A stretch of DNA of 64,000 nt from Salinimicrobium sp049680855 (GTDB lineage: Bacteria; Bacteroidota; Bacteroidia; Flavobacteriales; Flavobacteriaceae). Shown here piece by piece: positions 8,378 through 16,670 of the stretch (within the stretch, counting starts at the first letter, position 1; each line of letters starts with the position of its first letter). The notes under the pieces are model-generated. The model did no database searches and was not told where the DNA came from. It was given only the letters and a program-made list of their open reading frames with translations. The DNA lies in NCBI RefSeq assembly GCF_049680855.1, contig NZ_JBMPGS010000002.1:434001-498000 (forward strand). Direction: 5' to 3'. A program made the position numbers and the translations under genes.

Positions 8378-9104
8378 TGAGCTTCTCTTTTTTTAATTCA
8401 TATTTTCCTTTCGCTATTTCGTCAGAAATTATTTCATAATCCTGTTTTGAAACAGGAACAAATTTTACTTTATCTCCTGCCATAATTTGGCAGGGAGGAT
8501 TGTTTTCCTTTTGAAATAATTCCACCGGACAATTCCCGATTATCTGCCAACCGCCTGGACTTGTTTTAGGGTAAATTCCCGTCTGTTTTTCCCCAATGCC
8601 AACAGCACCTTTTTTTACCTCCAATCGAGGTTCTTTTCGGCGGGAAATATGGAGTCTTTCGTCGAGCCCGCCCAGGTACAAAAATCCGGGTAAGAAACCG
8701 GTAAAATAAACAGTATAAACCGTCTGGGAATGCAACCGAATTATGTCATTTTTGGAGATGCTATTTCTGGCAGAAATCTCCTCAAGATCAAGTCCAAATT
8801 CTTCTTCATAACAAACCGGAAGATAAAAAATATGAGAATTATTTTTTTCTAATATATTCGCAGTCTCCAAGACCTTTTCCAGCCTTTCTGCCTCCCCATA
8901 AATATCCTCTATAGCAACTGGGTATTTAACTAATAATGAACTATATGAAGTTATTACCTCACCTGCTACTTTAAGGAATTTTTCTTCTATTACTCCTTTA
9001 ATAAAAAGCACTTTTTGAAGTGTTATTCCAGAGATCTTTGGCTCAAACTGAATGAGAATTGCACGCTCCCCCATGGGATTTACTTTCGGAAAACTACTCT
9101 TCAT
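8370..9104 (-). CDS. pxpB: 5-oxoprolinase subunit B (KipI family)
   Basis: Allophanate-hydrolase-subunit-1-like protein of 244 residues, partner of PxpC in 5-oxoproline cleavage. Diagnostic segments are GERAILIQFEP near the N-terminus, YTVYFTGFLPGFLYLGGLDE in the middle, RKEPRLEVKKGAVGIGEKQ and YPKTSPGGWQIIGNCPVELF towards the end. The gene overlaps pxpA upstream by 4 bases (ATGA-type) and pxpC downstream by 8 bases, so the three are translationally coupled. A sporulation-kinase-inhibitor role, known for Bacillus KipI, is not expected in this organism. Confidence 0.94.
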   Translation of the reverse strand: MKSSFPKVNPMGERAILIQFEPKISGITLQKVLFIKGVIEEKFLKVAGEVITSYSSLLVKYPVAIEDIYGEAERLEKVLETANILEKNNSHIFYLPVCYEEEFGLDLEEISARNSISKNDIIRLHSQTVYTVYFTGFLPGFLYLGGLDERLHISRRKEPRLEVKKGAVGIGEKQTGIYPKTSPGGWQIIGNCPVELFQKENNPPCQIMAGDKVKFVPVSKQDYEIISDEIAKGKYELKKEKLNG

Positions 9105-9838
9105 GTATTCTTGATTCTGGTATCTTTTTGCCCCAGTTCCGTCTTCAAATATTTCAGTATTTCTATAGAATCTTGAGTGTCACTATGAAGGCAAAAAGTG
9201 GTGGCGTTACATGCAATTTTCCCACCGCTCGCACACGAGATCTTCTTCTCGTAATACATTGTAAATAGATGATGAAAAACTGCTTCTCTTTTAGTAATTA
9301 GAGCATCTTTTTCACCCCGGGAAACCAAACTGTAATCTTCATTGTAATTTCTATCTGAAAATGCTTCAAAAACCACTTTTATTTTATCTTTTGCCAGTTC
9401 AGAAATAACCGATTTAGGAGGCGCATAAAGAAGGAATTTCTGATCGAATTCCAGGATAGCATCAATTACAATTTGAGCAATTTCAGGATTCTTAGCTGTA
9501 TCGTTATAAAGAGCGCCATGAGGTTTTATATGCATCAATTTACCGCCTTCTGCTTCTGCTATTTGCTTGAGACTTAGAATTTGTGCCACCAGGGAACGTT
9601 TTAATTCATCTCGAGAAATATCCATTGATTTTCTTCCGAAGTTTTCTTTATCGGGATAAGAAGGATGCGCGCCCATTTCAACATGATGTTCCATAGCCAA
9701 ATCTACAGTTTCACGCATGCTTTCTAATGTTCCAGCATGGCCGCCACAAGCGATATTACAGGCTGATATGAACGGCATTAACTGCTCGTCATATGTTCCT
9801 CCTTCCCCTAGATCACAATTGAGATGTATATAGTTCAT
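9101..9838 (-). CDS. pxpA: 5-oxoprolinase subunit A (LamB/YcsF family)
   Basis: Metal-dependent TIM-barrel-like subunit of 5-oxoprolinase, 245 residues, standard length. The family motifs are clear: HLNCDLGEGGTYDEQLMPFI at the start, SACNIACGGHAG, MGAHPSYPDKENFGR and MHIKPHGALYNDTAKN. SRGEKDALIT and CLHSDT follow in the C-terminal part. It is the first of the three pxp genes and begins 20 bases after the Nramp-like transporter gene. The chain comM-DUF2891-Nramp-pxpA-pxpB-pxpC runs on one strand with short gaps. Confidence 0.95.
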   Translation of the reverse strand: MNYIHLNCDLGEGGTYDEQLMPFISACNIACGGHAGTLESMRETVDLAMEHHVEMGAHPSYPDKENFGRKSMDISRDELKRSLVAQILSLKQIAEAEGGKLMHIKPHGALYNDTAKNPEIAQIVIDAILEFDQKFLLYAPPKSVISELAKDKIKVVFEAFSDRNYNEDYSLVSRGEKDALITKREAVFHHLFTMYYEKKISCASGGKIACNATTFCLHSDTQDSIEILKYLKTELGQKDTRIKNT

Positions 9839-9858
9839 GGTTTATTGATTTTGATTAA

Positions 9859-11079
9859 TTACTGGAAAACTAAAAAAAGAGATCTTGTCCCCAGAAAAAT
9901 TGTGATGGCAATAATTAAGATCCCAAGGATATTTTGTACCTTGGAATTCTTAAATTTCCCCATGACCGAAGCCTGGTTGACGATCCAAAATAGAAAGATA
10001 GCCATGACCGGTAACAAGAGGGCGTTGGCTACCTGTGCAAACTGGATCAACTCCACGGGATTTATTTGCAGTGAAGAAGAGAACACACCCACCAGCAATA
10101 TTGTAGCCCATACTGCTTTAAATTTAATAGAATTTAAACCGTTTTCCCATCCAAAACAGCCTTTTATGACGTAAGCCGCTGCGAGTGGTGCTGTTATGGA
10201 GGAAGTGATTCCCGCAGCCAGCAGCCCCAAAGCAATGAACCAGGTAGCAAATTTCCCAAACAGGGGTTGTAACCCCAAAGCAAGATCGGCAGCAGAAGTA
10301 ATTTGAGTTGAAATTTGTGGCGCGGCAGCGCAAACAACAATTGACATAGAAACAGTGCCTCCGAGTAATATTGCTATCACCAGTTCCTTTCGAGCGAATT
10401 TCAGATCTGAGGGATTTCTCCACTTTTCGCCAACCAGTGAAGCGTGCAGAAAAAGGTTATAGGGTACGACTGTTGTTCCTATCAGGGCCATAACCGTTAG
10501 CAGTCCGGCAGATCTTGGTGAAGGAATGAAAAGCCCTTTAAATAGCTCAACAATATCTGGCTGCACAATAAAAGCAGTAACAAGAAAGGATAGACTCATA
10601 AAAACCACCAGGCCAAGAAATACTCTTTCCAGGGTTCTATAATTTCCGACCGCAAGAATGAGAAATGCCACAGCACCAATACAAACGCTCCACAAGTTTA
10701 ACTGAAAACTTCCCATAGACAGGTTGAAAGGACCAGCAATAGCCGAAATTCCCAACACAGCACCCGTAATATTTCCGGCTTCATAAGCAGCGTTTCCTAC
10801 TACAATGGCAGCTAGGATTAATAAGATACTCAAGAATCTGAAAATAGGATTTTGTATTTCTTCCTTAATACATTGACTCAAGCTTTTTCCTGATATAATT
10901 CCTACCCGCGCAGCCATTTCCTGCAGGATTATACATGCGACTACAGAAAGTAGAAGCGCCCACAGTAAGGAATACCCGAAGTTGGCACCCGCAAGCGTGC
11001 AAACAGTTACCGTTCCGGGGCCAATAAATGCCGCCGAGACAAGTACTCCCGGTCCTACATTTTTAAGCCAGTTTTTCAC
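9859..11079 (-). CDS. Nramp-family transporter lacking the canonical metal-binding residues
   Basis: Membrane protein of 406 residues with about eleven helices and the Nramp fold signature. In TM1 the usual DPGN reads GPGT (G20-T23). In TM6 the usual MPH reads VPY (V205-Y207), within TTVVPYNLFLHAS. In characterised Nramps the Asp and Asn of TM1 and the Met of TM6 bind the metal ion, so all three ligands are missing here. It sits directly before pxpABC, as the Nramp-like ycsG does in the Bacillus ycsF-kip cluster. I infer a substrate other than a transition metal, possibly one linked to 5-oxoproline; this is unproven. It overlaps the DUF2891 gene by 4 bases. Confidence 0.85.
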   Translation of the reverse strand: MKNWLKNVGPGVLVSAAFIGPGTVTVCTLAGANFGYSLLWALLLSVVACIILQEMAARVGIISGKSLSQCIKEEIQNPIFRFLSILLILAAIVVGNAAYEAGNITGAVLGISAIAGPFNLSMGSFQLNLWSVCIGAVAFLILAVGNYRTLERVFLGLVVFMSLSFLVTAFIVQPDIVELFKGLFIPSPRSAGLLTVMALIGTTVVPYNLFLHASLVGEKWRNPSDLKFARKELVIAILLGGTVSMSIVVCAAAPQISTQITSAADLALGLQPLFGKFATWFIALGLLAAGITSSITAPLAAAYVIKGCFGWENGLNSIKFKAVWATILLVGVFSSSLQINPVELIQFAQVANALLLPVMAIFLFWIVNQASVMGKFKNSKVQNILGILIIAITIFLGTRSLFLVFQ

Positions 11080-12230
11080 TTATCCCTGTCCATGTTTGCT
11101 GCCTGTAAAGAATAAATTGCGAAACTGCCCAACCAGTGCCCACCTTCATAACTATCTCCTACAAGATTTGGTAATGAATATTCTACATGCTCTCGAGCCA
11201 CTTCGCGTAAATGCCCGTATTTCTGTGGATATTGATCTGCCAAACCATATAACACCCATGCACGGCTAAAATTGAGTCCGTCGAGGTGGACTAATTTGCC
11301 ATCTGTTCTATCAGATACTTCTCCCGGTTCCAGTGTAAATTCTTCATTTTGCAGCTGAGGCATAAAATCGTTCATCCAAAGATTAAAAGCACTTCTGGGC
11401 ATGGTTCTACGCATAATGTCTATTTCAGAAAAACAGGGAGAAAGAAAATCAAATCCACTTGGTTCCCAATCCAAAGGACAATTGTCATCATTGATGTAAA
11501 AGTCCTTTGCTCTTTCTTTAATAAGATCAAGTAACTCTTCATTATTGGTTTCCTCGGCATAATCATAAGTTAATGCAAGCGCAAAAGCAGTATTCGTATG
11601 CTCTCCTACTCTAATTGGATAATTTAACTTCGGAAGAAAATCTTTGAAATTTTCCACCATAAGATTGGTTAGCGGCTGCAGGTTTTGCTCCAGTTCCCGG
11701 GCAAGAGGATCATTCCATGCATGCAGCGCTCCTGCAAGTTTCAGTAACCAGGCCCAGCCATAAGTGCGCTCAAAACTGGTACTGTGCTCCTTCTGAAAAT
11801 ACGCCACCTCTGCCTTTATATTCTCTTCAGAAAGGGAATTTTCCAACCTGTCTTTAATTTCTTCCGATTTCTGCAGTTCTGGAAACTGCTTCAGTAAACT
11901 TACTAACGACCAGTGCCCATGAACGGCAGAATGCCAATCAAAACAGCCGTAGAAAGCAGGATGTAATTCTTTAGGGCCACCAAGATCCTCTGCGCTGCCC
12001 AGAGTTTGATTCAATTTATTAGGATATTCAGTATTTATACAGTCCAAAGGCAATTCTGCGAGTTTGTTTGCCTGCTCCAGGGTAAGCTCCATAGGCTCTT
12101 CATTTAATAGAGCGGTGGCTTGTTCCACTAAGGTAGAATCTTCTGTAGAAGTTGAAATCACCTCCTGCTCGTTTTCATTTTTACAGCTGAACATCATCAA
12201 AACTGCTAAAACAACGATCGTTTTTTTCAT
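11076..12230 (-). CDS. DUF2891 family lipoprotein
   Basis: Predicted lipoprotein: an N-terminal signal MKKTIVVLAVLMMFSC ends in a lipobox cysteine, followed by an acidic spacer. The remainder matches DUF2891 proteins (GCFDWHSAVHGHWSLV, RTYGWAWLLKLAGAL, HTNTAFALAL, EPSGFDFLSPC, LNFSRAWVL, GGHWLGSFA), which look like all-helical barrel proteins. The function is not established. I start it at the ATG at 12230, because the longer frame to 12299 puts 23 residues before the signal peptide and overlaps comM. It lies 19 bases after comM and overlaps the Nramp gene by 4 bases. Confidence 0.85.
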   Translation of the reverse strand: MKKTIVVLAVLMMFSCKNENEQEVISTSTEDSTLVEQATALLNEEPMELTLEQANKLAELPLDCINTEYPNKLNQTLGSAEDLGGPKELHPAFYGCFDWHSAVHGHWSLVSLLKQFPELQKSEEIKDRLENSLSEENIKAEVAYFQKEHSTSFERTYGWAWLLKLAGALHAWNDPLARELEQNLQPLTNLMVENFKDFLPKLNYPIRVGEHTNTAFALALTYDYAEETNNEELLDLIKERAKDFYINDDNCPLDWEPSGFDFLSPCFSEIDIMRRTMPRSAFNLWMNDFMPQLQNEEFTLEPGEVSDRTDGKLVHLDGLNFSRAWVLYGLADQYPQKYGHLREVAREHVEYSLPNLVGDSYEGGHWLGSFAIYSLQAANMDRDK

Positions 12231-12249
12231 CAATAAGCTACTTTTATGG

Positions 12250-12951
12250 TTATCCCAGCCAGCCATCTCTGTCGAGACTTCTGTACTGAATGGCTTCACT
12301 TAGGTGAGCTCCTTTAATATTCTCAGAATTTTCAAGATCTGCAATGGTGCGGGAAACTTTTAAGATCCTGTCGTAAGCACGTGCAGAAAGATTTAACTTT
12401 TCCATGGCTGTTTTAAGTAATTGCTTGGAAGCTTCATCCAGAGCACAATATTTTCTAATTTGTCGTACTGTCATTTGCGCATTGTAATGCACGTTTTCGT
12501 ACTCCTGAAACCTTTTTGTTTGACGCTCTCTCGCGGCAGTCACTCTTCTTCTAATATCTACACTGCTTTCCCCGCGGCGTTCTTCACTTAACTTTTCGAA
12601 TGGTACCGGCGTGACTTCAATATGTATATCTATCCTATCCAGAAGAGGCCCACTAATTTTGCTCAAGTAACGCTGCATTTCTGCAGGAGAGGAAGTAGAA
12701 GGGCTACCGGGATCATTAAAAAATCCACTGGGACTGGGGTTCATACTTGCCACCAACATGAAACTTGATGGGTAAGTCACGGTAAACTTTGCTCTTGAAA
12801 TAGTCACTTCTCTGTCTTCCAGGGGCTGTCGCATTACCTCCAGAACGCTTCTTTTAAATTCTGGCAACTCATCCAGAAAAAGTACCCCATTATGAGATAA
12901 AGAAATTTCTCCGGGCTGCGGATATGCGCCGCCGCCCACTAGGGCTACATC
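12250..12951 (-). pseudogene. comM: comM (yifB), C-terminal fragment, host side of attL
   Basis: C-terminal 233 residues of a magnesium-chelatase-like AAA+ protein (ComM/YifB), a branch-migration helicase needed for efficient natural transformation in characterised bacteria. It begins at the attL core with DVALVGGGAYPQPGEISL, continues with the Walker B segment VLFLDELPEF, and ends with the Mg_chelatase_C region (LNLSARAYDRILKVSRTIAD). The matching N-terminal part lies at 19681-20522. The open frame extends into the element to an ATG at 12975, so a stable fragment could be made, but without Walker A. Joining both halves across one copy of the core gives 1,539 bases in frame. Confidence 0.93.
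12947..12951. other. attL core (ACATC)
   Basis: Left junction between comM and the element. Host sequence GCCCACTAGGGCT precedes the core and element sequence TGTAAAAGTAGTAGTTGT follows it. The reconstructed attB reads GGGCT-ACATC-GGAAATAG and restores the comM codons for TISDVALVGG. Confidence 0.85.
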
Positions 12952-13320
12952 TGTAAAAGTAGTAGTTGTAACCATTTAATTATAAATGCTGTTTTAACCC
13001 ACCAATACGATCAAATAACGACAGTAGAGAGATAGTGTAATTAAAATAACGCCAATTTACCATAATTCCTTAAACCCTCTTATAACGTCTTAAAATACGC
13101 TTTACGAAGGGTTCTTTATTTAATTAAGACCATTTCAAATATAAGCTAAAATAATTCCAGTTTAACTATAAATGTTTATTCACCTTACCACCAATAGGTT
13201 AACTATATTTCAATGTTAAGAAATTGTTAAGAGTTAACTGTGTCATTTACTTTTACTATCTCAGACGGTATATATTATATGAAGCGAAAGCTATAATAGT
13301 TTCCACTAAAAATATATATA
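12952..13320. other. left end of the element, no gene found
   Basis: 369 bases of AT-rich DNA. It holds the right arm of attP, with GTTGT facing the ACAAC found left of attR. It also holds three TAACG words, several GTTAAC or TTTAAC words, and a weak inverted repeat AACCCT (13072-13077) with AGGGTT (13108-13113). In the excised circle the recombinase frame would extend to the TAG at 13033-13035. I see no open frame of useful length in the integrated form. Confidence 0.5.
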
Positions 13321-13593
13321 ATGGAAAATCCGATTAAAATTAAAAAAGAGTACCAATTAAAGAATGATTACCAGACCCTAAAAGCTAACCACAGAGAACA
13401 GGTACTATTGTTGTTCACTCTTCATAAATTGTCGGGAGATACAGGTAAAAAATTGATTGATAGCTATTTAAATGCAATTATACCAATAACTGTTAAGTCA
13501 AAAGAACCCAGATACAGCACCATTACCAGCCACCGCTGCAAACGTCGGGAACACCTCAACCACCTGTTAAACAATTACTTTACTCTTAACTAA
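13321..13593 (+). CDS. hypothetical 90-residue basic protein of the element
   Basis: I do not recognise this protein. It is small, basic and soluble, starts at an ATG behind an AT-rich stretch, and has a lysine-rich N-terminus (ENPIKIKKEYQLKNDYQ), a helical middle (REQVLLLFTLHKL) and an arginine/histidine-rich C-terminus (SHRCKRREHLNHLLNNY). The position just upstream of the replication-initiator-like gene, on the same strand, suggests an accessory or copy-control protein of that module. There is no direct evidence for this. Confidence 0.6.
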   Translation: MENPIKIKKEYQLKNDYQTLKANHREQVLLLFTLHKLSGDTGKKLIDSYLNAIIPITVKSKEPRYSTITSHRCKRREHLNHLLNNYFTLN

Positions 13594-13594
13594 A

Positions 13595-13613
13595 AAAGGG
13601 GCTAGAAACCCCT
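13595..13613. terminator. small hairpin after the 90-residue gene
   Basis: AGGGG and ACCCCT pair around a short loop immediately after the TAA at 13593, but no T-run follows on the plus strand. It could be a weak terminator or a processing site. Confidence 0.35.
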
Positions 13614-13666
13614 CAACATCTTACTAAAGTGCACAATAATGAGGACACTGGACGGTCTTTTAAAGT

Positions 13667-13704
13667 ACCTATAGCACTATAGATTAACATCTTAACATAT
13701 AGGT
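13667..13704. other. origin-like or operator-like repeat cluster upstream of the rep-like gene
   Basis: ACCTATA (13667-13673) and TATAGGT (13698-13704) form an inverted repeat. Inside lie CTATAG-CA-CTATAG (13669-13682) and a direct repeat TTAACAT (13684-13690 and 13692-13698). Such clusters next to a rolling-circle initiator gene are candidates for a nicking origin, oriT or an autoregulatory operator. Assignment is by position only. Confidence 0.4.
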
Positions 13705-13734
13705 ATAAATAGTCCATTAATCACTAATAGTCAA

Positions 13735-14817
13735 GTGATAAATGAAATAAATGTGGATAGCCTACTATTGCGGCTACCCCTAAATCCTGATCTCGTACAA
13801 CTTAATGAAAAAGCGGGGCTAAATGATAAATACCGTATAATTAACGAAAACACGGGCGAAGAAAAACCCTATTCACCCAAACAGAAAAAAGCCCCCATAA
13901 TAGTAGATGGAGTAAAGTATGTGATCTACACCCAACTAAGGCACATAAACGGGGTAACTAATAATTATCTCTACTGCCACATTAACTCCCATCAATTAAA
14001 AGAAAAGTACATGGAGGGCGTGACCTTAGACAATGCACCCTTTATTTATAGCGACATAATGCAGCTAAATATATTCCGATGCAGTTATGATACTTTCCTA
14101 AATAGAAGTTACTGTACAGACATTGACTTAAAGCGGGATAGAATAATAACCGATGTGGAATTTACACAAATAAAGAAGCAATTACGCACAATGACCATGC
14201 CCACCAAGAATAACAAAGGGTATCAAAATTACGGTAATGGCGTTGTGTGGAACACCCGCAGGGGGGCGAATAGTACAAATCCCAACGTGAAGATTTACGA
14301 TAAGTCCAAACACCTCGATAAGGAATGTAAGGAATTTCAGGATAAGCATTTAGTGGGGCAAGACCTAACCAACATAAAACGGCTGGAATATAATATAAAA
14401 GATCGTAAGCACCTAGAGCGGTTGGGATTACCAGCAACCCATACTAGTCTAAAGCACATATTAAGCCTTACTAACCAACAGAAAAATATGATTGAACGGA
14501 AAATACTTAACCAAGTTCTGGACTTAAAGAACATTCCCTCAACAAGTAAACCCGCAGGGGGTGAAATAAAGGGTAATGACATTGTAATTAAAAACTATAT
14601 CCTTACTCTTATTGATGATAAAAAAGAACTTACCTACCCTCAAATAGTAGATGTAGCTTCCAATGGTTTAGAAGATAAGACCAGGAAAAGGTTTATTGAT
14701 AAATGGTTGAAGCTTTATGACCACTTCAAGTATAAATATGAAGGGGAAAAAAAGTATCTGTCAACAATACCATCTAAGGAATTAAAGGAGTTGTTAAACC
14801 TCGGTAAAAGTGCTTAA
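13735..14817 (+). CDS. replication initiator / relaxase-like protein (Rep_trans or phage gene II/X type)
   Basis: A 360-residue soluble protein starting at GTG. The central stretch GANSTNPNVKIYDKSKHL, followed about 25 residues on by NIKRLEYNIKDRKHLERLG, resembles the conserved core of rolling-circle initiators of the Rep_trans and phage X families, where a YDK motif precedes an R-x-E strand. Related MobT proteins act as relaxases in mobilizable elements, so replication or mobilization are both possible. The C-terminal third is a basic helical region, perhaps DNA binding. A repeat cluster lies just upstream. The family match is by eye and needs a profile search. Confidence 0.6.
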   Translation: MINEINVDSLLLRLPLNPDLVQLNEKAGLNDKYRIINENTGEEKPYSPKQKKAPIIVDGVKYVIYTQLRHINGVTNNYLYCHINSHQLKEKYMEGVTLDNAPFIYSDIMQLNIFRCSYDTFLNRSYCTDIDLKRDRIITDVEFTQIKKQLRTMTMPTKNNKGYQNYGNGVVWNTRRGANSTNPNVKIYDKSKHLDKECKEFQDKHLVGQDLTNIKRLEYNIKDRKHLERLGLPATHTSLKHILSLTNQQKNMIERKILNQVLDLKNIPSTSKPAGGEIKGNDIVIKNYILTLIDDKKELTYPQIVDVASNGLEDKTRKRFIDKWLKLYDHFKYKYEGEKKYLSTIPSKELKELLNLGKSA

Positions 14818-15225
14818 ACGTTGCACATTGGTATAGGGGCAATTCGGACAAATTTGTCCCCACTCCATACCCCCATAATAACCACCCATGTAAATACAAT
14901 TATTCAAGTTTAGAACAGTAAACGTAATATCAACAATGATCACTAGTAAAGATTAAATACAGGATTAAAGATATCATTTAACCTTAAACCCATTCAATCC
15001 CAAAAAATATTTAACACTTGTTGAGTGATTGTGGTGATAAGGTATAGTAAAACACCTCAACCCCAGTAATAACAATATATACAGCAGTATTAGCTATTAA
15101 AATAGTATACCTTTAGAGTTTAAATAGTAATAAAGAAATTTGCTAAACCCCTCACAGATGTACTTCACGTGAAGGGGGATTTCACTCATTATAATCTCTC
15201 AAGTAAATACTAATAAGCATGGTTG
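14818..15225. other. 408-base spacer with palindromes between convergent element genes
   Basis: No gene seen. At 14830-14871 a stem GGTAT/ATACC encloses GGGGCAA and the perfect 14-base palindrome GGACAAATTTGTCC (14846-14859). At about 15148-15177 ACCCCTCAC and GTGAAGGGGG bracket CTTCACGTGAAG, which can serve as a two-way terminator for the rep-like gene and the facing membrane-protein gene. The first structure could also be a single-strand origin of a rolling-circle replicon. Confidence 0.45.
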
Positions 15226-15975
15226 CTAATATTGGCTTATAGTAAGGGAATGAATTTTTGATAATAAGCGGTCAATTTCAATATCATTCGTTTTTCTAAT
15301 ATGACTTATGTAAGAATTTATAACTAAATCTGTAGTCAATTTTATAGGTGCTCGGTTTTTAATATTATCGTGAACCTCTTCAATTTGTTTAAACAGGTCT
15401 TTCTTTACCATTTCAACTAAATCATCATTTCTTCTTAAAAGCCAAAAATAATAATCAGAAAAATATCTAATAGAAGATAACGCCTCTTCAAGATATAGTG
15501 CATATTCACCATTTGATAAATGTTCTTTAGATTTCGACCGCAGTAGTTTGGAATTATCAAAACTGACTTTAGAGTTTAATGATTCCAGAGCAACTTCAAG
15601 AGATTTATATTCATTTAGTCTTTCAATATTCTTAGATTCCGATTCCGCTATATAACTACTAAATCTATCTTCAAAAGTTTTAAAAGATAATAGACCGAAA
15701 ATCACAAATACAAATCCAATTACGAACAGTATCAATGTGGTATCCCTGTTTAGTTGTTGGATATAATAATCCTCTTTGAAAGTCTTTTCAGAACTTAATT
15801 CGGAAATTCTTAAATCTTTATATAAATATTGGTTTGTAGTACTCAACCGTGATTCTAAATTATCCAATCTGGAATAGATGTAAAAGCAAAAAATAATTGA
15901 GGCTATGGTGGTTACTAATAAAATTATGGTAGCCCAAAGATTAAATTTATTGTTTATGGTATTTGTCTTTAACAT
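15226..15975 (-). CDS. two-helix membrane protein with cytoplasmic coiled-coil domain, partner of HEPN-like gene
   Basis: No family recognised. The 249 residues have two membrane helices (about 13-34 and 80-97) separated by a 45-residue loop with heptad character (YSRLDNLESRLSTTNQ). A ~150-residue C-terminal helical domain (about 99-249) includes a coiled-coil stretch SESKNIERLNEYKSLEVALE. The likely topology puts that domain in the cytoplasm. It follows the HEPN-like gene by 20 bases on the same strand, so the two form an operon. A membrane-anchored partner beside a HEPN protein would fit a regulator, sensor or membrane effector in a defence system; this is an inference from architecture and context. 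Confidence 0.7.
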   Translation of the reverse strand: MLKTNTINNKFNLWATIILLVTTIASIIFCFYIYSRLDNLESRLSTTNQYLYKDLRISELSSEKTFKEDYYIQQLNRDTTLILFVIGFVFVIFGLLSFKTFEDRFSSYIAESESKNIERLNEYKSLEVALESLNSKVSFDNSKLLRSKSKEHLSNGEYALYLEEALSSIRYFSDYYFWLLRRNDDLVEMVKKDLFKQIEEVHDNIKNRAPIKLTTDLVINSYISHIRKTNDIEIDRLLSKIHSLTISQY

Positions 15976-15995
15976 AGAAGTTAGTTAACATAATT

Positions 15996-16670
15996 TTATT
16001 TAGTAGAAACAAATTTTCTATAGACCGACACCCACTTATCTGTACTTATACTGATATTACCCCCATTTTTCAGTGCATGGATACCTCCGTAAGTTAGAGA
16101 ATAGAAACCAATTACTTGTCTGGCATGCATCAACAAATCTTCTACCATTTCGTGAGGTATGCTCAAATCTAATTCTATTGCCTCATTATGAGCTAAGAAT
16201 TTATCTCTTATTTTCTTCAGTTTCAGCTTGTATTCATCAATGGGTGGGCTACTTTCTAAAGAAAGGAAATGCCAATACGTGCGTTTATTAAAGGTATAAT
16301 CACTTACATTTTCATATAATGCTATTTCTTCAGGATAAAAACCAAATGTTGGGAAGTGAAATAAGCTTTCCTTCTTTAGGTCACCTAGCTCAATATTAAA
16401 ATCCGACTTTTTAATTTCTTCATATAACCAATCAATACATCTAGTCTTGTCTTTTCCTTTAACCTGATAAATTCTATTTAGAGCTAATACCGTATCATTA
16501 TAAGTGAGATTAATTAAAATCTTAGCCATTCCAATTTTACTCTTATCCAAATCTTTATAAGATGTGGTAATTTCACGATATAACTTAAATGACCTTTCGG
16601 CTATTAAATAATCTTGGTACAACCCTTGATCATAAATAATACTCCTAATACGGGATTTTCTGTCAACCAT
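15996..16670 (-). CDS. HEPN-domain-like protein (AbiU2-like), candidate ribonuclease
   Basis: Helical, soluble protein of 224 residues. The C-terminal part contains KIRDKFLAHNEAIELD, whose R-x5-H spacing (R155 and H161 from this start) matches the R-x4-6-H catalytic motif of HEPN ribonucleases. The setting resembles AbiU2-type abortive-infection proteins, where a similar R-DK--AH segment follows a long helical domain. I start at the ATG at 16670; a GTG at 16688 would add six residues. It is the first gene of a two-gene operon with the membrane protein, carried on the comM-inserted element. RNase activity and antiphage role are predictions; a HEPN toxin of a toxin-antitoxin pair is the main alternative. 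Confidence 0.65.
   Translation of the reverse strand: MVDRKSRIRSIIYDQGLYQDYLIAERSFKLYREITTSYKDLDKSKIGMAKILINLTYNDTVLALNRIYQVKGKDKTRCIDWLYEEIKKSDFNIELGDLKKESLFHFPTFGFYPEEIALYENVSDYTFNKRTYWHFLSLESSPPIDEYKLKLKKIRDKFLAHNEAIELDLSIPHEMVEDLLMHARQVIGFYSLTYGGIHALKNGGNISISTDKWVSVYRKFVSTK

Noticed and set aside
10124..10423. 99-residue frame within the Nramp-like gene
   Set aside because: Same strand but another frame, with Cys- and Arg-rich chance composition; a shadow of the transporter gene.
12250..12975. Complete small AAA+ gene starting at ATG 12975
   Set aside because: The ATG and the first codons belong to the element. The remainder is the C-terminal part of comM and joins in frame with 19681-20522.
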